A stretch of 64,000 nt of DNA from Gordionus sp. m RMFG-2023 (lineage: Eukaryota > Nematomorpha > Gordioida > Chordodea > Parachordodidae). The notes below the pieces were generated by a model. That model was not told the DNA's origin. It saw only the letters and a program-made list of their open reading frames with translations, and ran no database searches. Of this stretch, positions 56,352 to 64,000 are shown in pieces. Position numbers and translations under genes: made by a program. The first letter of the stretch is position 1, and every line of letters starts with the position of its first letter. Location: contig NC_088775.1 in assembly GCF_954871325.1 (NCBI RefSeq), positions 16,035,561 to 16,099,560 on the forward strand. The letters are read 5' to 3'.

Positions 56352-56935
56352 ATAATTTTTGGGGTATCTTTTCAAATGAAATTTAAACGAGATGAAATGA
56401 TTGAAGTTCAGAACGATGAAATTAATAATCGAAAATTATGTCATGTAAAAAGTGAAATCATTGGAAATGATGTGATGGGTAATCAGAAAATGGAATTTGA
56501 AAAAGAAAATATGTCTCAAAAGTGGATAGTTCCAGTTAAAAAAAGAAAGGTAAGATATACTGACTTGTCGCAAAGTCTTAATATTATAGAAAATGACAAG
56601 CCTAGAGAGGTAAAAAAAAGAAAAACCTTATAGAAAATGTATTAATGAGCGAAATAATGATGAAATAAAAATAGTCACAAAAACAGAAGAAATAGAGGAG
56701 AAAATTATTAGTCAAGAAATGTGTAAGGAACTGGATAATGAAAAGAAAGATATACCAGTGTTACAGAATTTCCCGGCGAAATTTGTAAGAAAAAAAAAGT
56801 AAAAGGAGATTAATGGAGGGGAAGGAAAGGAACAATTGTCGAGTTTGGAAAATTGGAAGCTTGCAGTGGCAGTTTTAATGAATAGTTATAGTGATATTTT
56901 TGAGGAGGAATTAGGATGTTTTTGGATATGTTAAT

Positions 56936-57164
56936 ATAATACTCAGTAAAGCTGAGGTAGTTGTAGAGGATGTTGATAGAAGGGAATTGGAATATACTGT
57001 GGGACAGTTAGTGTGGATTAGATTATATGGAAGTACTAAAAAATGGGAGAAAGGTGTAGTAATAGAAAATTTGGGAAACAAATTAAATAGGGTAAAATTT
57101 GATGATAATGGTGAAGGTGTCAGGCACAGGGATCAATTACGGAAGAGAGTGCATAAAAATGGTT
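56936..57164 (+). pseudogene. Integrase C-terminal-like segment
   Basis: The reading contains YTVGQLVWIRLYGSTKKWEK, GVVIENLGNKLNRVKF and RHRDQLRKR. This matches the C-terminal part of gypsy integrases (V-G-D-x-V-W-x-R-x-Y ... K-W-x-x-G-x-V ... L-G ... Y-x-V ... R-H-x-D-Q-L-R). Its presence without the catalytic core shows that the middle of pol is missing from this element. Confidence 0.75.
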
Positions 57165-57598
57165 GAAAGAGGAAATTGTAAAAAAAAGAAAATATGTAAG
57201 GATAGTTCCTGGTTAATAAAGATGTAGATTTCAATGGTTTCAATGGTGTAAATAATCATGTAATCAAGAAGCAACCACTACCCACGTACATCGTATGTCC
57301 AACGTAAAAGAGGAACGACACTATGTTAGGAGGACAAAAAGTTATGACGGATACTACGAAAATCGCCCAAAAGAAAGGAGGATGGCAACGTTAGAATCGA
57401 CCTTCTAAAAGCAATACTGGGATGATTATCAAGATCTGATTGAGTGTATGAAGTGATAAAGAAGAAATACAGACATAAAAATTTTGTTTAAACAAAAAAT
57501 TATGGGAATCATTTATTGAATGCTTATGCGCTGATTAATTTTTTTTGCATAGTGATATTTAAAAAAATATATATATAATTTTGCCCAGGATTTTTGTT

Positions 57599-57609
57599 AA
57601 GGGGGCGCG
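57599..57609 (+). promoter_or_regulatory. Polypurine tract
   Basis: AAGGGGGCGCG immediately precedes the 3' LTR, the position of the plus-strand primer. Confidence 0.7.
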
Positions 57610-57896
57610 TGTTGTATTATTTTGAAATGATGTTAAAGATATATTGAATTTTTATATGAAAAAGAAATGATGTTAACGATATATTATAATTTTATATGAA
57701 AAAGAAATGAGGTCAAAGATATTTTTGTATTTTATTTAAAAAAAAATAATAATAATGTTTTTTTATAATGTTTTTTTACGCTTCGAAGATTGTTAATTAA
57801 AAAGAAATTTTATTATATGTTTTTTAGTTATTTTTTTCCGTGTACAAATTATATAAATAAAATTTTCATCTAATAAATTATAAGAAGTCTACAAAA
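57610..57896 (+). repeat. 3' LTR
   Basis: Starts TGTTGTATTATTTTG and ends CTACAAAA. Longer than the 5' LTR mainly through a short duplication around AATAATGTTTTTTTA. Followed by the GTTTC duplication. Confidence 0.9.
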
Positions 57897-58138
57897 GTTT
57901 CATGTCCCTCTTGTGACAAATTAACATCCTTACTAAATCAGGTAAACTATCGCTTCATGGCCCCAGATCATCAAGATATCCTGCATCTGGATTTTTCGTC
58001 CATATTCCCTCTTTACCACCTTTTTGCTTCTCAGCCTTATTCTCTAATACTGTACTGCCAACCTTAATTATAAATGATCTTGATATAAATAAACATTTAT
58101 CCACTGATATCACACAACCTTCTTGGATCTAGAATATT

Positions 58139-59476
58139 ATGACTAATCCATTTGTGTCTATAATTTCAAGGATACCCCGGGATGCTCGCATTTTGATTGC
58201 CCAAAAATTACTTAATCTTATTACTCCGCTTAACAATAACATCAACAATTCAGAGAAATGGAAAGAACTATTTTTCACCAGCACTCATCTAAAATCTCCA
58301 TCTGATAAAGACAATCTTTTATGCCAAATCAAAAATTCTTTTGATTCTTATGTCACCTTGTTCTTCATTCACTAAAAAGCAAATCAACAACTACCACAAT
58401 GTCCCAGAAAGCAAAATTGTTTGAGAAAAAATTAATTTATGCAATATTAAAAGTGCCCTAAACATTGCAGTTTCAAATGATGTGGTTTACTCCTAATGAC
58501 CATTCTACTATACGATCCCTTTTATCTAAACATCCTCAATAATATATTGCCATTACAGCTCCCACCACCATATCCCCAGACCCACTCTCAAGCTTAGAAA
58601 TTATCAAGGTTATTAAATTTTATAAAAAGTACCCGGCTGGAGGGTTAGTCTGAGCAAATTACCTCCAGGATTTAACAAAGCCATCTATTCTATGCCCCCA
58701 CAGCCTAATATCAGCGTTAACCATACTTCTTAATAACATTTTTAATAACCTTGTTTCACCATGCATTCTATTATTGCGCTATCCAAAAAGGATGGAGGCA
58801 TTTGCCTCATTACTATTGGGTCTATCTTTCGAAAAATCATATCCAAAATCATTGGTTGGCGATTAAAAGCAAACTTTCTAATATTTTACTTCCTTAAAAA
58901 TTAGGATTTAGTATTCCTTTAGGGTGTGAGGCTGCTTCATACATCACAAGCCATCTGCTCCACCAATCAAACAACATTTTTTTAAAAAATAAATTAGATT
59001 TTAATAATGCATTCAACTCCCTTAAAAAAGTACATTTCATTTCTTCTTTCTGTAATACATTCCCAAAATATTTAACTTATATATCAGCTTGCTATGGTCA
59101 CGTGTCTTTTATGAAATTTCATGAAACTACCATAGAATCCTCTCAAGGAATACAACATGGGGACCCCTTATGTCCAGCTATTTTCTGTGTGGCTATTCGC
59201 ACCATATTAGACAACATCAACAACAAATGTAATGTCATTGATGATGGTACAGTTGCAGGACCTTACGATGAATTAATTAAAATTCCATCTATCATTTTTG
59301 ATCTTCCTATTACTGGGCTTTTCCTATATCATAAAAAATGTAAATTTTATATCTCCAACAATTTTTATCCTATTCCTGATAACTTTTCTATAGTCGATAA
59401 ATCAAGCTATACTCATCTAGGCTCACCTATTGGAGGCAAAGCAGCTATCCAAATTTACCGAAGACCTTCTGATTAA
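58139..59476 (+). pseudogene. LINE reverse transcriptase region
   Basis: N-terminal part: SRIPRDARILIAQKLLNLIT then W-(K/x)-E-L-F-F. Near 58620, YKKYPAGG is like the RT motif for the 'P-A-G-x-x-G' start. Near 58775, ALSKKDGGICLITIGSIFRK corresponds to RT motif 2 (K-K-D-G-G-x-R-P-I-x-x-G). Around 58990, LDFNNAFNSL is RT motif A (D-F-x-N-A-F-N-S). In frame 59102-59476, SSQGIQHGDPLCPAIFCVAI is motif B and VIDDGTVAGP is the catalytic motif C (x-x-D-D-G-T), then GLFLYHKKCKF. Frames change between motifs. The D-D-G-T variant occurs in a group of metazoan LINEs. Confidence 0.8.
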
Positions 59477-59643
59477 ATTTGATCGACTTTAGAAAATCCT
59501 AGGATTTTTACCATCTCAACATTCATTCTTTCTACTAAAGAATTTCCTTTATATTCCAAAAATATTTCATGCCTTTCGTTTTGTTCCTCTTTACCAATTC
59601 CCAGACATGTTACTAGATTTGGGACATAAAGTCAAAATCTCTC

Positions 59644-60521
59644 TTGAATCAATACTCAACCTCAAATTCTCACCCAGTTTCTAGATGCAAGCCGCTCTCC
59701 CGTGCAAATTTGGGAGGTATAGGCTTTCGATATCCTGCCTCACTGAGTATTGCAGCTTTTCTCTCATCATACACTAAAATTCAAACAATTATTAACATTT
59801 TTACCACCACTATAGATCCCCATCTGGAGTTAGCACTAGACCTATGGAAGTCAAACGCCTCAAATGCTCCTTTACCTTTATCCTCTAGACAACAAGATTG
59901 GGACTTACCTTTATTCCAGCATTCCGTTGAATTCCTTCACTCGAACGCGGCCTTGAAGGGCATTTCTTCGATCTTTAACCCAGATATCCCCTCCCCAATT
60001 AATCAAAGTATTGATTCCTTCCCCCAATAAATCAAATTAGTAATTCTCCATCATCAATTCAACATTTCAGGACAGGCTATAAATGACTTGAGTATTCCTA
60101 ACTCCAACCTTGGCTAGCTTCTTTCCAATGAAGAATTTTGGATAGGAGTAGATATTCGTTTAGACTGTGACTTCGCCACCCCCTCATCATGCAAACTATG
60201 TCAGCTCCCTGTGGACAGTCTTGGTTATACCCTCTTCACTGCCGTTTCTCCAAAGGCCGACATCCACTCCACCAAGCAATAAATTTAATTATTGCTAGAA
60301 CTTTTCGTTTAGCTAATCCATCATTGGAACCTGTAGGTCTTAATTTCGGGGACAATAAAAGGCCTGACGGAATGACTCTTATTCCATGGAGCAGCGGAGT
60401 TCCGTTAGCTTGGGATTATACATGTATTATGATGTTTGCACCATCCTTTAGCTCTAATATCTTAGTTAGTTCGGGAATTAGAAAAATTAATAAAATAATA
60501 GCATTCCTAACATTACTCTAA
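59644..60521 (+). pseudogene. LINE linker and restriction-like endonuclease
   Basis: Frame 59644-60030 covers the linker (SRANLGGIGFRYPASLSIAA, typical 'G-G-L-G-x-R' region). Near 60190 is the zinc-like CKLCQLP. Frame 60189-60521 reads HCRFSKGRHPLHQAIN, then EPVGLNFGDNKRPDGMTLIP, W and WDYTCIMMFAPS. The motif R-P-D-(x)12-D with upstream R-H-like histidine fits the PD-(D/E)XK restriction-like endonuclease of R2/NeSL-type elements. A frameshift separates the Cys motif from the rest. The C-terminal end continues to about 60650. Confidence 0.8.
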
Positions 60522-60699
60522 CCCCCATTGTTTTTGACACAATCGGTGCTTTTGAACCCAGAGTAAAGGATTTTTTCAAGGCACTCAGCCGAAAATTGCG
60601 CTTATTTTTGGGAGATCCTCAGGAAGGTTTTTACTTATACCAATGAATATCAATGTGAATTTGTAGGTCTCACAGTATATCAATCCATGGTGCCATAAC

Positions 60700-61481
60700 C
60701 TAGATGTACCCCCTAATGTTAATTTTTTTTTTAATAAAACATTATTTTATTTTATATAGCTTATAGTTTTTCTTGTAAATTGTAATCGTTTTTAAATCGA
60801 AATAATAATAAACATAAATAATTTTAAAAAAAAATTAATTCCATAAGTACAATTCTTTTTTTTTATAATTAGTAAACAATTCCACTTTAAAAAAGTGTTA
60901 GTAATTAAAATTTATTACATTTTTTCAGGTATGTAATCAAGAATTATCAGTTATAATTTATTATAAATCCTAATTACATTCATAATTCCATTTTTTATTT
61001 AATTAATTTTTATGAGGAATGCGTAATATTTGCAAACATTTATTCATATTCCTGGCCGAAACGGAACTGACGATAGTTCCTACTCTTCTAATACTATTCT
61101 TACATTCAGAAGATATTAAAATCTTATTCAAATTTATTTTTATGTTAAAGAAAAGTATAAAAAATACAAAGCAAAAAAAATTTACAACCCCTCCACCATC
61201 AGCAAAATTTATTAAGCAAGCGACGCGATGTCGTGCTATTTTCGCTTGGTTAATATAAACGAGCCTTTAGTATAGAGTATTCAAATTGTTGATTATAAAT
61301 TATTACTATTTTGAAGCCATATGGATAAAAAGTTAGGTAAATAAATAATGACTTAACATTTAAGCACTGAACAGATTTCGGAATTTCCAATGTCGGATAG
61401 AATTTTGTGATCAAAAGTAAGATACGATTTTTAAATAACATAAAAGAAAATAATCCATGGCACAACTTAACCAATTAAAAC
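60700..61481. other. AT-rich spacer, no clear feature
   Basis: The short frames here (for example 61019-61258) have no recognised domain. Nothing further supported. Confidence 0.45.
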
Positions 61482-61796
61482 TTGGATTTTAATAAAGAAC
61501 ATATTCTTCTTTTTTTTTCATTTTTAGAATATATTTTATATTCAGAGTCACTCATAATAGCGAAATATTCTGAAATCTCTCAAGAATATATTTTCTTTCC
61601 CATCATTTCCACAACCCTTACAAATTTTGGGAAATATGCCTTATCTTTTTTCAAGGAACTTGGCTCTCACATTCGTCAACTAGCCAATGAACCCCGCGAA
61701 GGCTTCTTCTTAAGACAAAGACTCGCCATAGCGATACAAAAGGCAAATTATATTAGCTTCATAGGCAGTCTCATTCCACAAGATGATCCGTTTTAA
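61482..61796 (+). pseudogene. C-terminal end of a second LINE of the same kind
   Basis: The frame ends PIISTTLTNFGKYALSFFKE, then LGSHIRQLANEPREGFFLRQ and RLAIAIQKANYISFIGSL. This matches the end of the same LINE group (consensus E-T-x-G ... F-x-x-x-L-G-x-R-I ... F-L-x-Q-R-L-S-x-A-I-Q-R-G-N-A). The first LINE has its own version at about 60530-60650 (FDTIGAFEPRVKDFFKALSR), so this is a separate, 5'-truncated copy of a related family. Truncation at the 5' end is normal for LINE integration. Confidence 0.65.
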
Positions 61797-61799
61797 CCT

Positions 61800-63771
61800 C
61801 AGTACTTTTTACTGCCCCCCTCTCTTTTTGTTTTTTCCTTCCTTATTACTAATATATAAAATATTGTATATTGTAGTTTATATGAAAGTACTATAAAATA
61901 TTTTATATTTACAATATAAATAAAATTTGATTTGTATTTTTGTATTTTGAAAAATTTATAATATATTGATAACATAATATTCTATTTTCAGTTCATTGGG
62001 GTTTGCCACTTAAATTTTTTTCTTAGTCATTTCTGCCCAAGATTCTGTCTCATCTACGAACTTATTTTTTAAATGTTTTTTTTTATATTCTATATTTTAA
62101 AAATTTGTATATTTTTTAAAGTTAAACACATTTTAATTTTCCCATTTTTTTAGCATTCTTGATTAAGTAGTTATATTTTAAAAAAGGTAACCTATAAATG
62201 AAGAATATATTTCTAGTTTGGAAAACAAAACCGTTTCGGGCTGCATATTTTTTTTAAGTATTTAGAGAAATTAATAAATCTAATTTTAAAAAAAGCTTTA
62301 TTTATAGGTGAACTTATATTTAGATACCATTTTACTTCGTAAAGTATCATTTAATAAGAATATCGCCGGGATCAAATCAATCATTGCTTGCCTTCTTTTA
62401 AGAGGAGCTTATGTTTAAATCCAACATATAAAATAAAATGATTTAGAATATAACGCTAAATAAATATACCTTCCCAAAATGTTTAAATAAATCTTAGTGG
62501 AATACCGATAGCAACACTATTATAATGAATCAACATTAATCTACGGTTCTGTGATTGACACAAGATTTGAATTTTTAATTAATTTTTTTTCATCAACATG
62601 TATACTAAGCTGGAGTCAAGAAAAGTTAATGTTTGGATATATATAACCTTTTCTTATTATTTATTTATTAGCCGGTCCAGAATTGGAGTCCTCGTGATAT
62701 TTAAGAGTTTTTGAGTTAGGAATGGATTTTAATTTCATATAAATTAAATACTAGATTTATAAAATATTAATCTTTGGCGACATTAGAGCACTATCAATTT
62801 TGGAGTTATTTTTATAGTTTTATATACTTTACATTTATTTTATATATTTTCATAAATAAAATTAAAATGGAGCATTTTGAACAAGAATTAATTCATAAAT
62901 TGTATAATTTGCTCTTAGTGGTATTTTGATTTTATCAATAAATAATTGCTCAAAAAAATTTCTCTCGTAAAATATTTTTAGGCATTTATCTCATTTTTTT
63001 ACATACATTGATCCATAAGTTATTTCTTATATTTACGTTATGTGAGGTTACTAAAATGAGATGAGGGTTTTAATTGTATTTCTTATTTAGTATGGAATTT
63101 ATTTTAATGAGTTTTTTCATATTCTTATATTAATATACTCTTTAGCCTTTTTTTTACAACCAAACCACACTATTTTTTTTAAAAAAAAATGAAAAATATT
63201 TCATCAAGTACCACAATAATATCAAAAATCATATTTTTATGAATACATTACTAATATTGTAGCTAGAATGAAGTCATATAGATATACCAGGTTATTTTTT
63301 GATTACGATATTTTTGAGATTTAAATAAATTATCTTAAAATATATAAAAGTAATGTAAAATTTAAATTTTTATTAATCTATATATTATTGAAATCCCCCA
63401 TAATAAATTATTATTATAGAGCACTTTTTTTATAAACCCTTATCATTTAGAAAGAAATAAGTTGTTAAATTTTTTTAGGAGTGTCAAAAAGTATAAATGA
63501 CTGCAGTGAAATAAAATACTGGTGATTTTTTATTTAATTTGATTTAATTTAAATGTAAACGCTATATAAAAATATTATTTGCAAGGATCATTTACATTTT
63601 CATTTGCATTAAATTTTTTTTAAAAAATGATTTTATTAATAATAAATAAATTTATACTCATTTGTACATGTTTATAAAAAATAAGTAAAATAAATAATCA
63701 TAATTCGATTCTTATATTTGATAATTTGTTATTCTAACGACTAGTTGATATGAGGGAAGATTTGCTAATTA
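61800..63771. other. No recognisable feature
   Basis: About 2 kb of AT-rich sequence downstream (on the minus strand) of metalloprotease copy 3; no repeats or coding regions supported. Confidence 0.5.
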
Positions 63772-64000
63772 CTATCCGCGATTCCAAAAAGAAGTGGCAC
63801 TCTGTTTCAAGCGTTCTTTATACAAGAAATATCCTATGACGATCGCCACAACAGTTCCCGCTAGGATAGTTCCCAAAAGTATGTGAATTTTATTAAGATG
63901 ATTTTTCTTAATCTCTTTGAGCTTATTATTTTTCTTGGAAATTTTTGTTGTCTTGCGTGAATTTTTATAATTATATGCAGAATCAAAAGAGGGCGGAGTA
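63772..64000 (-). CDS. Metalloprotease copy 3: transmembrane C-terminal exon (cut by window end)
   Basis: Minus-strand frame open to the window edge, about 75 residues seen. It has a Ser/Thr/Lys-rich juxtamembrane stretch (YNYKNSRKTTKISKKNNKLK), a single membrane span (IHILLGTILAGTVVAIVIGY), FLYKERLKQ as stop-transfer, and a short end SFWNRG. G-(Y)-(F/L)-L-Y-K and the span align with copies 1 and 2, but the tail is shorter and lacks the Asn/Tyr repeats. No stop or frame change is visible in the part seen, unlike the other copies, so this could be the one functional member. The upstream exons lie outside the window. Confidence 0.65.
   Translation of the reverse strand, partial: TPPSFDSAYNYKNSRKTTKISKKNNKLKEIKKNHLNKIHILLGTILAGTVVAIVIGYFLYKERLKQSATSFWNRG

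Larger units (their letters stand above)
54337..57896 (+). mobile_element. Non-autonomous LTR retrotransposon (Ty3/gypsy-like), looks complete end to end
   Basis: Two LTRs (54337-54607 and 57610-57896) are flanked by a 5-bp duplication GTTTC (54332-54336 and 57897-57901). A primer-binding-site-like TGGTGCCG follows the first LTR and a polypurine tract precedes the second. The interior encodes zinc-knuckle gag-like segments, an aspartic protease motif and an integrase C-terminal-like segment, but has no reverse transcriptase, RNase H or integrase core. It must therefore depend on another element. The LTRs are nearly identical apart from a small length difference, so it is young. Coding parts carry a few breaks. 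Confidence 0.9.
57902..60700 (+). mobile_element. Non-LTR retrotransposon (LINE) with restriction-like endonuclease, decayed
   Basis: Plus-strand coding blocks follow one another over 2.7 kb: an N-terminal region (58139-58375), reverse transcriptase (about 58560-59470), a linker (59644-60030) and a C-terminal endonuclease (60189-60521). An LTR element (54337-57896) inserted at its left edge; the sequence just before the insertion may contain the start. Frame breaks number at least six. The clade is uncertain; a C-terminal endonuclease of the R2/NeSL type rather than an N-terminal AP endonuclease is the distinguishing trait. Confidence 0.8.

Overview
The window is very AT-rich eukaryotic DNA (about a quarter G+C by eye), full of transposable elements and with only one recognisable host gene family. 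The organism is probably a metazoan, most likely an arthropod. That rests on three things: a reprolysin/ADAMTS-like metalloprotease family resembling those of arachnids and parasitic insects, a mariner-like transposase fragment of the type common in arthropod genomes, and the dense mix of hAT, Ty3/gypsy and non-LTR elements. The species cannot be named from the sequence alone.

Host genes. The backbone is a minus-strand tandem array of metalloprotease genes, all apparently broken except one cut by the window end. Copy 1 runs from about 25.56 kb down to 16.38 kb: catalytic N-half, zinc-site exon with HEVGH, disintegrin-like plus thrombospondin-1 segment, then a Cys-rich exon with a transmembrane anchor and an Asn/Tyr-rich tail. 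Copy 2 runs from about 49.68 kb down to 38.88 kb with the same exon order but without the thrombospondin segment. Copy 3 shows only its last exon (63.77-64.0 kb). An orphan catalytic fragment lies at 33.1 kb. The repeat period is about 22-25 kb and homology extends into introns and 3' flanks, so these are segmental duplications.

Mobile elements. Nearly everything else is transposon. hAT elements with 8-bp target-site duplications dominate: 3795-7976 with a second hAT nested inside it at 5687-7629; 12970-13325; 17583-19376; 19984 to about 22030; 22040-22798; 26304-29564 (nearly intact, several exons); 36092-38317; 39781 to about 41505; 41597-42413; and 45609-46846. A Ty3/gypsy fossil (about 26037-32751, minus strand) is split inside its integrase by the 26304-29564 hAT. 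A complete-looking non-autonomous LTR element (54337-57896, 5-bp duplication) sits at the left end of a non-LTR retrotransposon (57902 to about 60700) that ends in a restriction-like endonuclease. A second LTR family appears at 10174-11878 with two LTR ends facing each other. A tRNA-derived SINE lies at about 51.7 kb.

Layout. 0-3.8 kb: hAT debris and simple repeats. 3.8-8 kb: nested hATs. 8-10.2 kb: featureless. 10.2-12.6 kb: inverted LTR pair. 13-15.8 kb: MITE and an inverted-repeat element. 16-25.6 kb: metalloprotease copy 1 with its long intron filled by nested transposons. 26-32.8 kb: gypsy plus hAT. 33-34.5 kb: orphan protease exon and a GC-rich foreign-looking ORF. 36-38.3 kb: hAT. 38.6-49.7 kb: metalloprotease copy 2 with a different set of insertions. 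50-53 kb: MITE, SINE and minisatellite. 54-61.8 kb: LTR element and LINEs. 63.8 kb to the end: metalloprotease copy 3. Because the two long protease copies carry different insertions, each serves as an empty-site record for the other.
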